Shown here: in pieces, positions 44,501-55,088 of the stretch
Position numbering within the stretch: the stretch's first letter is position 1
Layout of the letters: each line of letters starts with the position of its first letter
Assembly (NCBI GenBank): GCA_026419775.2
Contig: JAOPGA020000943.1
Span: forward strand, 1-64,000
Direction of reading: 5' to 3'
Source of the DNA: Acrasis kona
Lineage: Eukaryota; Heterolobosea; Eutetramitea; Acrasida; Acrasidae
DNA length: 64,000 nt
Translations under genes and position numbers: made by a program
The notes under the pieces: generated by a model
What the model saw: the letters and a program-made list of their open reading frames with translations, nothing else
Databases searched by the model: none
Told to the model about the DNA's origin: nothing

Positions 44501-47500
44501 AAAAGAATAAGGAGAGGAACGAATTGTACTTGGCTCTTTCTCAATTATGTACCGTTTGTTTTTTGGATAATTCAATCTTCTTACCATACGTCGTCAGCAC
44601 CACCTTGAAAATCAACCTCACGGAGAGCATCGACGCCAATACTTCGTTGGTGATGATTTACTACGTTGTTATTTTGTTATCGAGAGGATATTACTCCCTA
44701 TCGAAACAAATTTCACAAATCATCATTCAATTCGTTCAAGATGTATTTCCTGACGAATTACCACAACGAACCAGAGCTCTTCAATTATTTAATTTGTGCG
44801 TTCGTCATTGGTTCCAACCATTTCATACCACGCTGAGCAGCTGTAAGCAAGTATGTAGCATGGGACTCGATTGTGGCGAGATTGTATTCGCAATGTATAG
44901 TTATTCGGGAGTCTTGTTCAATTCCTTGTACGTGGGCGTCGATTTGAATAGTTTGGTTCACGTTTGTGGCCAGGTGGCTCAATTGGCCAAAAAGTATAAC
45001 ATTGTGAGCTTGAGCGAAGTGGCGAGCACCTTTTCCAATTTCGTTCAACACTTGGTTGGAGACAAGGACGAATCGCAAATCGAATCTTCTTGCGATCAAG
45101 TCATCAAGGAGCTCAGCAGCAAGCACATTATCAAACAAACTCAATTGTTCAAGATCATGTTGGATTATTTATTTGATTATCGACACGTACAGGATGAAGA
45201 CGGAATGATGGACAGAGAATCATGTATCAAGTACGCTCTCGATAAGCAAGAAGAGTTACGTACGTGTTTGGAAGGAAGTCAAGTCTTCGGCACGTCCGCT
45301 TCGAGCGTCTTCATAGACATGTACCACGCTCTGGTTCACATTCGAATCGTGAAGGTCGTTTCTCATCACTTGCCTCAAGATTCGAATCAAATCGATCCCA
45401 TCTTACATCCGATCGTTCAACATTCCAAATCAAATTCGAACCATCACTACGAAAAAATAAAGTTGTTGGCGGAGAGAAGTCCCGTGAACTACTTGAATAA
45501 GTTTTTGATGATCAAAGCAGAGTATGCAGCGTATATCGAACGCTCTGGTTGGTTGGCCATGGATATATACGAACAGAGCATCAAGGAAGCTCAAAAACAA
45601 GATTTTCATCACGAGACGGCCATCTGCATGGAACTACAGGGAGAGTTTTTGAATGTTTTGAAGAGTCATCGATTAGCTACCTACTCCATCATGAGCGCTA
45701 GAGATGTTTATAGAAAATGGGGAGCGAGCGGTAAAATCGATAGCATGTTGTTAAAGTATCCGTACTTGGTCATGACCAATCACTTGAGCACTAGCGGCAG
45801 CATGATTAGCATGGAAGATAGTTTTAGCAGCGGAAACATTTATAGCTCCAGCAGCAACAATCCCACCATGAATTCCAACTTGGCTGTCTATGATATACAA
45901 AACATACTTAAAGCTAGCCAAATGATCAGCAGCAACATCAAAATTGATACTTTATTGGTCAACATTATCAAAATTGTAATTTTACATTGAATCTGAAATT
46001 TCACTCTTGTAGATGATTAAAGTAGCGGGAGCAAGTATGGGCGCCATTATTATCGATGATCAAGTCAGAGCGCAGTGCATAAATGGAAGAATCGATGGCC
46101 TTTGTAACATTCCATTAGATCAGTGGACGTCAGGATCTGTCGCAGCCATCAAACACGTTTATCAGAGCAAATCGACTCTGTGTCTCGGTAATACTAACCA
46201 ACAAGCACTATCGCCCACCAACACCGCCACCGCCACCGCCACCAACAGTCCATCATCGGTCGTATCGCCATCAGCTACATCTCCCACTCAACAACAATCG
46301 ACGACGTCCACATCTTGCAATTACACATTCATGAATTCGGATCCACATTTATCGAAAGTAAGGAGCATGATTTGTATGCCGGTCATGTTCCAAACAAAAG
46401 TAAAAGCTGTGTTGTACATGGAAAATAATTTACTCACCGATTGTTTCAAATCGGAACAAGTCAACGTGTTGAGCATCTTGACCACCCAAGTTGCAATTAG
46501 TTTGGAAAATGCAAGATTTTTCGAAAGTCAAATCAATCACATGGAGCAATTGGCTCAAGTAGAAAAAAAGAGAGCGATGGACGAATTGAATTATAGAAAG
46601 AGACAAGAAGAGTTTGTAGATCGCATTTGTCACGAAATTCGAAATCCCATTCAAGGTAAGATTCTCGCGCGCACATGTTTGTGACTAACGCCTTTGCTTA
46701 GGTTTGATTGGTAATTGTGAATTGATGGATAGCACGTTACGTAATTTGGATCGAGCTGGCATTTCGAATCAAATTCCCAATCAGATCGAAACGTTACGAA
46801 CGTGCATCGATGCCATAAGTGTGTGTGGGCGTTATCAGAAGGTGATCACCGATGACGTGTTGACGTTATCGAAATTGGAATTCAATCAGGTCAAATTAAG
46901 CACCAGACCCATGGACCCAAGATCTCTTCTGGATTATGTAACCAAAATGTTCGAAGCGGATGCACACAACAAAAAGTTGTATTTGGAAAAGTACATTTTG
47001 AAACAAGATTGTGAAATCATGGTGAATGCTGATTATAATCGAATTTCACAAATTTTGATTAATTTGGTGTCGGTAAGTCACGTCATGATGCATCATGTGA
47101 TTTTTAATTTTTAGAATGCAATCAAATTTACGAATCAAGGAGGAGTTAAGGTGACGTTGAATATTGAATCTCATCAGGAATCGAATCAAAAGGAATTACT
47201 TTTTAGTGTGAGTGATTCTGGAATGGTATGTTTTGTTTACAATGATCTTGTCAACTAACAAAAATGAAAAGGGGATAGACGACAAGAACAAGGAAGTTAT
47301 TTTCGACCGCTTCGTACAGGCAACCCAACGCAACATTCAAGAATATAGCGGGAGCGGGTTGGGACTTTTTATATCCAAGATGCTTTGTGAACTGATGGGA
47401 GGAAAGATTTGGATTGAAAACAATAAAGAAGGAGGATCGACTTTTCACTTTAGCATCATGTGTACGCAATGCGATCCTAATCATGTCAAGGATCACGTTA

Positions 47501-47937
47501 ATGTAATCAAATATGAATCTCAACAGGACGTTAGTCGTGCGTTAAACGTACTCGTCGTTGAAGATAATAAAATAAATCAACGTGTTTTGGTTAGGTTGTT
47601 AAATGGTATGAATTGTAAATGTCAGAGTGCTGATGATGGTGTTGATGGTTTGAATAAGTTTAAAAAGTCTCATTTTGATGTCATCCTGATGGACGTATCC
47701 ATGCCGAATATGGATGGTCTCGAGTGTACCAGACAGATCCGTTTAGTAGAGAAAGCAAGAGGAGATGGACAGCAAGTGATGATTATAGGATTGAGTGGAA
47801 ATGCGCGTCAGGAACATCAAGAACAAGGATTCCAGGCGGGCATGGACGAATACTTGATAAAACCGTGTAATTCTAAAGAGTTGGTCCCTCTGTTAACCAT
47901 GAGAAGAGTTGGCATAAGATCAGCCTCTCCCATATGA
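41594..47937 (+). CDS. hybrid histidine kinase with Ser/Thr-kinase, AAA ATPase, GAF and receiver domains
   Basis: Nine exons (41594-41986, 42025-42150, 42191-42247, 42286-42688, 42731-45975, 46013-46655, 46702-47072, 47115-47225, 47272-47937; introns 37-46 nt) encode 2004 residues. In order: protein-kinase domain (IIHRDIKPSNM, YIDFGCS) with a weak glycine loop; STAND-type ATPase with GHSGVGKTS and LFLDDLQWAD; a long helical repeat region (about 600-1400); GAF with a Thr/Pro insert; HisKA (FVDRICHEIRNPIQG); HATPase (NLVSNAIKFT, GSGLGLFISKM); receiver with phosphoacceptor Asp (VILMDVSMPNMDG) and Lys (YLIKP). This is the architecture of fungal Mak/Chk1-type sensors for oxidative or osmotic stress. 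A His-Asp relay within the protein, passing to an HPt partner, is expected. Every splice restores a conserved motif. Confidence 0.9.
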
Positions 47938-47964
47938 TACAATAAAACATTTTTGTAAACCATT

Positions 47965-49261
47965 TTATTTTTTATATTCTTCACACAGCGACCCAAGAGC
48001 TTTGCATGCTGCTTCCATATTCTCTGAAGATTCCACAGAGTAACTCGCTCTGGCGTAAGGGCTTGGTTTATAATGAGGATCGAACGCTTGTCCTGGAACG
48101 AGGAGAACTCTCTTCTCTCTCGTGCGCTCCTCAATGAATTGTTTTGCATCTGGGATGTGATTAAATTTTAACCATACAAACATTCCTGCCTTTGGTTTAT
48201 TATAAGAAACGTGTTCTCCAAGATGTTTATCAACGTAACCTAAGAATTCATCTCTTCTCCCTCTGTATAACTTTCGTACCGTTCGAACGTGATTGTCAAA
48301 ACCCTCCTGGCCCCAAACTTTTGATAATAGTTTACTCGCTACTTTTTGTGATAATCCAGATGTGTGTAGAGATGATGTTTGCATGTGTAAATGAATTCTA
48401 TCGATTAAAGTTTTGTGCGCAGTAAGCCAACCTATCCTCAAACCGCTCGATAATACTTTGGATAAACTATCAAAACGTAACACACGTCCATCAACATCCA
48501 TCGATAAGAAAGTGGTCATTGAGTCATTATCTCCTGATTCTTCGAGGTTGAGGTAAAAGTATGGATCGTCTTCAAGAATTAGGAAATTATATTGCTGCGC
48601 AAGCTTGTAAATTTGCTTTTTACGTTGAACTGTGAGCGTTGCTCCAGATGGATTTTGACCAGTTGGGATCGTGTACAAAAACTTTATTGGTTTTGGATTC
48701 TTGTCGGAGAAGTGATTCTTCAGGACAATCTCCAATTGTTCTGGTATGATTCCGTCGCCATCAATCGGGATTGTTAATAGTTTTGGTTGTAAGGGATGTA
48801 GTGCTGCTAGTGCACCTGTGTAACTCGCTAATTTAAGTGTTAGTAAAAAAACTTTACTATCAATTCTTACGATTTTCAACTAAAACAACGTCACCTTGGC
48901 CCGCGTCTATTAGCATCTCGAAAGCCTTACTAAGTGCATCCTGAGATCCCGTGGTGACTACTACGTCCCAGTTATCATGGTTTATTATATGTTTTCTTCT
49001 TTGGTGCTCCATTATCCACTCTACCATTGGCCTGATACCTTCTGTGTTTGAATATTGAAGCGCATACAACATATCTGATGCCTCAAACTTGACATCTGTA
49101 TTATCATTCAAATGTAATGTAATACCTTTCACAGGGAAAGAATCAGGGTTAGGAAGGCCCCCCGCTAATCGGTACATATTTTTTGTATTGGCAATCAAAT
49201 ACCGAATGGGTGAAGGTTCTCTCAGCTGAGATACCTTGGAGAGGAAACGTGTGTAGTTCAT
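47965..49261 (-). CDS. PLP aminotransferase, class I/II (kynurenine/2-aminoadipate type)
   Basis: Exons 49261-48871 and 48827-47965 (43-nt intron) give 417 residues. Fold-type I features: LAGGLPNPDSFP near the N-terminus, TTGSQDALSKAFEML, TIPTGQNPSG, LEDDPYFYLN, and the PLP lysine in FDSLSKVLSSGLRIGW. This pattern is typical of the KAT II/AADAT and LysN subgroup, which transaminates 2-aminoadipate, kynurenine or aromatic amino acids with 2-oxoglutarate. Exact substrate undetermined. Its stop lies 27 bases from the stop of the convergent histidine kinase gene. Confidence 0.9.
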
Positions 49262-49410
49262 TCAAGATATTGATTTGTTATGGTATTGATTACACACAGC
49301 TAATTACAAAAGACATTATCCAAAGATGGCCACAAAAGAGATACAACCCCATTTCAACTGCAAGTATTTATTTAATATTATGCAATTAACAACGCACTCT
49401 AATGCACACT

Positions 49411-49659
49411 TTAAAAGGTTCTAACAGTCTGACCATTTACCATGGTATATCTGCTTGCGAAGTAGATGAAAGCCGCGATGACACCGGGTAACCAACCCAA
49501 CAGAGTTAGCACTAGTATAACCAAGAAGTATATAATTTTCATATCATTCTCTTTATCTCTCGCTTCCATATTAGTTCCTTGGTTCATAGCATTAACAACC
49601 CAAATGACAATTAGTGGTGGGAGGAAAAAACATATGAGCACTCCGATAACAAGGAACAT
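49411..49659 (-). CDS. PMP3: PMP3 / UPF0057 small membrane proteolipid
   Basis: 82 residues with two helices: CFFLPPLIVIWVVNAM and IYFLVILVLTLLGWLPGVIAA. The LPP and LLGWLPG motifs define the PMP3/RCI2 family of plasma-membrane proteolipids, which affect membrane potential and salt tolerance in yeast and plants. The linker between the helices is longer and more charged (EARDKENDMK) than in yeast (family usually 50-60 residues). Confidence 0.9.
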   Translation of the reverse strand: MFLVIGVLICFFLPPLIVIWVVNAMNQGTNMEARDKENDMKIIYFLVILVLTLLGWLPGVIAAFIYFASRYTMVNGQTVRTF

Positions 49660-49743
49660 TTGTTGACGTGTGACAGATTGATTGTAAATAAAACAATGTA
49701 AAATAAGAGTGTGACATTATTGGTACAACAGTTTATTACTGTA

Positions 49744-50208
49744 TTATTCTAGGGAGTCCACCAATCCACTAATGGTGTTTACAACTTGTTTCTCTGCCTC
49801 TAGATTTGCAATGTATTTTTGTTGTGCAGCAACAGAACTCTGGTATGCATTGTATGCCTTCTTCAATGCTTGTCCAGCATCTTCTAATTCTTTGTTTGCT
49901 TCTAGGTATTCCTTTTCAATCTGATTGATGTTGTACATTTGTTCGAAGTATTTTTGATCTGCTGATGCCTCGCTTCTTGATGTTGCATCTTTTGAGGCTG
50001 TTTTGAGTACATCTGAGGCTGATTTAATTGCGTTCAAAGAGTCCAACTTTATTTGGTATTTATCGTTAGACACCTTGGCTGCTGAATTTTGTAGGAGCTT
50101 TAATGCAACGGAATCACTTACTGTGATATCCGCTGATAGGCTAAGACATGATACGAACGATGCCATTAGCACCACAAAGGCAACAGCTACCATCATGGTG
50201 TACCTCAT
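49744..50208 (-). CDS. secreted coiled-coil protein
   Basis: From the ATG at 50208, 154 residues: signal peptide (MVAVAFVVLMASFVSCLSLS), then an almost entirely helical mature protein rich in Ala, Ser, Lys and Glu with heptad-like spacing (about 60-150). No Cys after cleavage. An upstream in-frame extension exists but would bury the signal peptide. Role unknown; possibly extracellular filament or matrix. Confidence 0.6.
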   Translation of the reverse strand: MRYTMMVAVAFVVLMASFVSCLSLSADITVSDSVALKLLQNSAAKVSNDKYQIKLDSLNAIKSASDVLKTASKDATSRSEASADQKYFEQMYNINQIEKEYLEANKELEDAGQALKKAYNAYQSSVAAQQKYIANLEAEKQVVNTISGLVDSLE

Positions 50209-50730
50209 CGTGTTATAAAAATTACAGTAAAGTACAGTTGTCCATCTATATTTATTTTCACTCAACTACACATGAACGTCTGCGCAGCGTGAATATAACA
50301 CCACATGATTTGTCCAAATAGTTTGTTCACTAAAAGTTGTTAAGCCCCCGTGCATGCTAAAATTCTATCGCGTATAAGCTAATTCGAACAGCTTCACGAC
50401 GGGTTTGTGCGATTGTCCGGCGAGTTCATTTGGTTGTTCAAAATGAAAAAATACACTAGAAAACATTTGCGGCCTTCCGGGTAGCCCGGATGGAAGTTAT
50501 GTCGATTATACAGTCGTGATCTTAAGTGAGTGATCTAGCTAGTATACTGACTATAAAATTATGTTTTACACTGGCAATTATTGAGGGTTGGCATTTGATA
50601 GGAAGGAGAATGATTGAAATGCTTGGCGAAAATACGGAGTAGAACTTCGGACAACTGTTGTAAAATGCATGATTGATCAAGTGCAGCGGGGATTTTAATT
50701 TGGACATTGAATACCGAAAAAACAATAGCA
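50209..50730. other. divergent intergenic region
   Basis: About 520 bases between two divergent genes. Contains the short hairpin-like GGCCTTCCGGGTAGCCCGGA around 50471-50490. No coding signal. Confidence 0.35.
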
Positions 50731-50989
50731 ATGTCAGTGAGGAAGAGGGAAGTGCAGCACGTCATCGCAAAAAGAACTCGTGAGGTACATCTAACGTTCA
50801 GTTAATTTTAACCCAAATACCTAGAGCGTGGAAGAATACCTAATACAGTGGAATGACGACGGGCAGCCAGAATGGTTAGGCATTGAGGATGTGATAAATT
50901 ATCAAAGTTTTTCAGAGAAATTACTTGAATTAGGAGAGTGCGTTGGATCAAGTGGGCATTCTCCAGTCACAAACACAATACCAATTTAA
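50731..50989 (+). CDS. small single-chromodomain protein
   Basis: Exons 50731-50784 and 50825-50989 (40-nt intron) encode only 72 residues. The sequence after the splice (SVEEYLIQWNDDGQPEWLGI, then EDVINYQSFSEKLLE) matches a chromodomain: basic strand, YLIQW, a Trp, and a C-terminal helix. Chromodomains bind methylated histone tails. Two of the three cage aromatics can be placed (Y and W); the first is unclear. Very small for the family; it could be a stand-alone reader or a piece of a larger gene or retroelement. Confidence 0.65.
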
Positions 50990-51240
50990 TTGTACAAATT
51001 TAATAAAAGCATGATCGTTACCATTTACTTTCATTCAAGTTTTAGAGTTAAACAGTTACACGGACTGTCAAGGTTCATATGGTGGCATGTTGGAGATACA
51101 ACAGATATATCATTGTCAGTCAAGTCTTGATCCAGGTGGACAATTGACCTGGAAGGACCGACAACTCCTCATAAATCTCCTGCATCGGACTTTTTCCCAC
51201 AACCGTGTTGTAAAAATTGATTCAAGAATCAAACAAAATA

Positions 51241-52851
51241 ATGTCCACTTCCACACAAAATGATATGGTGGATGCGGTAGTAAACAATGATGACCAAGAC
51301 CAAAGTATACCAACACAAGAACACAAAGAAGACAACACGCTCCAAAAGATGATCAAGCCAACATTTTTGGAACTTTTTTCTTTATTTAAGGTCGCGATAC
51401 CAATATTCGTGACATTCTTGGCCTTCTCATTGATGTCATTTGTAGATTTGATTTTTCTTGGTTTGCTTGATAATGTAGATTATATATCAGGAGCGTCGAT
51501 ATCGAATTCGTATGCGACATGCCTTATACAATCATTAATCGGAATGTGCGGGGCATTGGACACACTAGTGTCGCAAGCATATGGCGCAAAAAACCTACAC
51601 GTAATGAGATTGTGCTTATACCGAGCCGTGCTAATCACTTCCACATGTTTCATCCCAATGATATTCATGTTCATATTCTCCGAGTCCATCTTTCGTGCAA
51701 TGGTTCTACCAGAGGAAGTTCAAGTGGCCACACTTGCCGTCACATTTACAAGGTTAATTCTACCAGGGTTATATCCACTTTTATTATATAGATGTTGTTC
51801 ATCGTATCTAAATGCTCAAAGTAAAGTTATGATGCCAATGATCGTGGGAATCGTTGCCAACATTTGCAACGCAATATTCAATACCTTGCTTGTAAAAGGT
51901 GTAGGCTATCAAGCGCTTGGTTTCGTAGGAGCACCTATTGGAACATCTCTTGCTAGGTTAGTTATGGCTTTGACTGGCATAAGTTTGGTTTTGTATGTGG
52001 AGCGTGGCAGGAAAAAAGAATTTTTGGTTACAAATCAAAAAAAATCTCTTGTGGACACATTTAAAGAAACAATTGAATGGAAAGGAATTGTAGAATTCTT
52101 TAAATTGGCACTTCCCTCCGCAGTAATGCAATGTATTGGTTTGTTTGGTTTTCAGATTACTTCAATTATTGCCGCTAGAATCGGCTCTACATCTGTTTCC
52201 GCACATTCCATTGTTTTGAATTTGGGTATTCAAACATACATGATGCCGGCGTCTCTGGGCAGTGCTACTTCCATCCGTGTTGGTCAAAGACTTGGTGCAA
52301 ATGATCCTAAAGGTGCCAAATGGGTGTGTTGGTTGGGTATATTTAGTGGTGCATTTGTCATGTCAATAAGTGGAATTGTAATCTTCTTCACAAGAAAGGT
52401 TTATGCAAACATTTTTGTTGATAATGAAGAGGTTATGGTTATTACCCAACAAATCATGCCGGTATTAGCCTTTTATCAAGTATTTGATGGTGTACAAGGT
52501 GTTTGTGGTGGTGTCGTAAGAGGTACAGGTAGACAAATTGTGGGGGCTTGCACTACTTTTATGGCACATTTTGTAATTGGAATACCAATCGGTTGTGTTT
52601 TGACCTTTTATTTTAAAATGGATCTACTTGGCATGTGGATTGGTTTGGCATCTGGTCTAGTGATTGTATCCACCATTCTTGTTTTGTATTTATCCTTGAG
52701 AATAGATTGGAACTTGGAAGCGCAGAAGGCAGCTCAGCGTGTTGCAAAATCAGATAGTCATGTAGCTGACGTTGAAGAAAAACCAACCAACGAAGAAGAT
52801 CCTGAGGAAGGCTTACAAGTGGAGTTGATCGAACAAAAGAACTCTGAATAA
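51241..52851 (+). CDS. MATE family multidrug/toxin efflux transporter
   Basis: 536 residues from the ATG at 51241, no intron. Twelve membrane helices in two halves. The first half begins LFSLFKVAIPIFVTFLAFSL and contains GMCGALDTLVSQAYGAKN; the second begins FFKLALPSAVMQCIGL and contains SLGSATSIRVGQRLGANDPK. These are the family signatures of eukaryotic MATE proton antiporters. Charged cytosolic N- and C-termini. Substrate unknown. The stop codon overlaps an AATAAA. Confidence 0.95.
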   Translation: MSTSTQNDMVDAVVNNDDQDQSIPTQEHKEDNTLQKMIKPTFLELFSLFKVAIPIFVTFLAFSLMSFVDLIFLGLLDNVDYISGASISNSYATCLIQSLIGMCGALDTLVSQAYGAKNLHVMRLCLYRAVLITSTCFIPMIFMFIFSESIFRAMVLPEEVQVATLAVTFTRLILPGLYPLLLYRCCSSYLNAQSKVMMPMIVGIVANICNAIFNTLLVKGVGYQALGFVGAPIGTSLARLVMALTGISLVLYVERGRKKEFLVTNQKKSLVDTFKETIEWKGIVEFFKLALPSAVMQCIGLFGFQITSIIAARIGSTSVSAHSIVLNLGIQTYMMPASLGSATSIRVGQRLGANDPKGAKWVCWLGIFSGAFVMSISGIVIFFTRKVYANIFVDNEEVMVITQQIMPVLAFYQVFDGVQGVCGGVVRGTGRQIVGACTTFMAHFVIGIPIGCVLTFYFKMDLLGMWIGLASGLVIVSTILVLYLSLRIDWNLEAQKAAQRVAKSDSHVADVEEKPTNEEDPEEGLQVELIEQKNSE

Positions 52852-52935
52852 ATAAAGTTTCAAGTTTAACACATCTCTGTTTGTATTCCTATAGATATTA
52901 ACCATCACACTCAATTTTTTTACAACTTTTATTTC

Positions 52936-54305
52936 CTACAAACCAGGACCGCGTGCGGTTATTGGCCAAACATCCTCAACCACTCCGCCTCTAACACAAA
53001 CAAAATAGTCATGCATGTTAATTGTAGGGTCACAATGTCCAGGGATCAACAACACCTTGTCTCCAACTTTCAAGTCAGAAATCTCTCCCGTTAATCCACC
53101 ATGCTCGTCTCCATAAAAAGCATATTCGATCTTTTTTCCATCAACTTTAGGAACAGCAGGTCCACTATCACTTGCCAAAGCCTTAAGTCCAGAATCGACA
53201 ACAACAAGGTCCAAGCCTTCAGGCCTACTCACAACAGTGGACAAAACAAACAAAGAGTGTCTAAAGACGTCCTTCTTGTTATCTCCCGTTACAAAAAAAT
53301 CACCAATTTTATTTTTATTTTTAGAATAGTCAACATCCATGAACAAATAAGACCCTGGTTGGATTTCATTATAGACAGATGAGCAAGCTTCAAACAAATA
53401 AGTACCAGTGCCGCCACCAGTTACGATTTCCGGTTCCAAGTTGTGTTGCTTCAAGACGCTGACAAGATTCTTGACTTGGTCCACGACCTTTTCGACAGCA
53501 GCTTGACGGTCTGTATACTCACGGATGTGTTGGTTCTTGCCATTATAGGCGTGAATACCTCCATATTGAAGATACTTTGATGATTTGATTTCATTAATGA
53601 TTTCAATGACACGAGATGGAGATGTGACACCGCAGCGGTTTTGACCAACATTGACCTCAACAAGAAGCTTCAAAAGTGGAGATCCGTTTTGATTGTAAAC
53701 TTCTTGTTGCGAAGAAATTTCTTCATCGCATGTTTGATGGAATAATTTCACCACTACTTTGTTTAGTAATAAAATGACTTTGTAAACATACTTTCAACGT
53801 TATCAACACATGTGCTTATTTTAATTTTCCTTTCATGTCCTTCTGGGTGAAGAAGTGACAGATGAACCAACGCTCTTATTTTTTCTTGTTCTACTATTTC
53901 ATTTGAAATAAAGATGTCGTCAATCTGGTGATTGGAGTCTATTATGGCAGCTGCCTCAGAGACTTTCTGGCAGCACATGCCAACACAATTTCCATAGGTT
54001 ACCTTTAAAGATGAATAAAATAATGCACTGGATTCAATTACCTGTTGATAAGATATTTGTGGGCATTTATGGGCTTTGAAATGACCTCTGATCTTAACAG
54101 ACTGATCACACCCATTGTCATATAACGTTTTGTTCAAAGTAGCAAGGTTGTGCTCATAATCCTCTAATTCCAAAATCAGAGCGGGGGTTGGTACGTCCTG
54201 GATTTTACGCCCTTTAAGTAAGGGTAAAGTGTCTGCTTGTCTGAACCTTCCAAGGCCCAAGGCCGATAAAGCACTACTCTTGATCAACTGGTCTGCTCTG
54301 CTCAT
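52936..54305 (-). CDS. D-serine dehydratase / D-threonine aldolase-like PLP enzyme
   Basis: Exons 54305-54042, 54002-53792 and about 53756-52936 (introns 39 and 35 or 38 nt) give about 431 residues. It has an alanine-racemase-type barrel with the PLP lysine in HFKAHKCPQ, the VCCQK-like GMCCQKVSEA, the TGGGTGTY phosphate loop, and zinc ligands in DEHG and PGHCDPT. These are the marks of eukaryotic DSD1, which turns D-serine into pyruvate and ammonia with zinc. The first intron is 39 nt and stop-free, so it could be mistaken for coding. The second has two possible acceptor AGs three bases apart. Confidence 0.88.
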
Positions 54306-54477
54306 TTTGATTTATTTTAAAATTCTACTTTCATCTTTGTAAAAGATTAAAATGTATAAGAATGCCATGTGAATAACAATACTAGGCTATAAATGAACTG
54401 CGTATCATACAATTTTGAGGATATCCACTATTGGACACTCACATTGTTAAATTCTTTTTTGTAATTTATCGTCAACT

Positions 54478-55047
54478 ATGCAACAAACAAGCAAGAGATT
54501 AAGAAAATTCCCAAACATACTGGTTACTGGAACTCCCGGCTGTGGTAAAACCACTCTATGTGAAAACATTGTATCAGCAATGGCACAACAAAATATAAAG
54601 TATAACCACTTGAATGTTTCACAAATCGCAGTGGACGGTAAATTCACTGAAGAGTATGATATGGAACGTCAAACCCACGTACTTGATGAGGAACCACTTC
54701 TTGATCACTTGGAAGAAATTTTGTCTGACTTTGAAGAAACTGGGTATGTTGTTGATTATCACAGTAGCGAACTATTCCCTGAGAGGTGGTTTGATGCTGT
54801 GGTGTGCCTAGCTACTGATAATACTGTTTTATACAATCGTCTGTCCAAGAGAGGTTATGCAGAACAAAAAATTCAAGAGAACCTTCAGTGTGAAATCTTC
54901 CAAGTGTGTTTACAAGAAGCCCAAGAAAGTTATGATAAAGATTTGGTACTTCATCTTGTGAATGATACAGACGACGACATGGAAGATAATGTTGAGAGCA
55001 TTTCAAAACTTATAAATACTGGAATAAATTCAAGACGTAACCTTTAA
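54478..55047 (+). CDS. AK6: adenylate kinase isoenzyme 6 (Fap7/hCINAP)
   Basis: 189 residues, no intron. P-loop VTGTPGCGKTT, the VDYHSSELFPERWFD signature and SKRGYAEQKIQENLQCEI closely follow the AK6/Fap7 family, which has NMP-kinase and ATPase activity and helps cleave 20S pre-rRNA on the small ribosomal subunit in nucleus and cytosol. All nucleotide-binding residues seem present. Length is typical (about 170-200). Confidence 0.95.
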   Translation: MQQTSKRLRKFPNILVTGTPGCGKTTLCENIVSAMAQQNIKYNHLNVSQIAVDGKFTEEYDMERQTHVLDEEPLLDHLEEILSDFEETGYVVDYHSSELFPERWFDAVVCLATDNTVLYNRLSKRGYAEQKIQENLQCEIFQVCLQEAQESYDKDLVLHLVNDTDDDMEDNVESISKLINTGINSRRNL

Positions 55048-55088
55048 TGCAGTGTCTAATTTTTCCAAAATTATTTAAAAGTTAACAT

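Noticed and set aside
43171-45612. Several 60-206 codon frames in other frames and on the opposite strand of the histidine kinase gene
   Set aside because: The plus-strand frame is continuous for over 1000 codons with conserved motifs; the others have none.
51116-51316. Short minus-strand frame upstream of the MATE gene
   Set aside because: It overlaps the transporter start, has no motif and lies in the promoter region.
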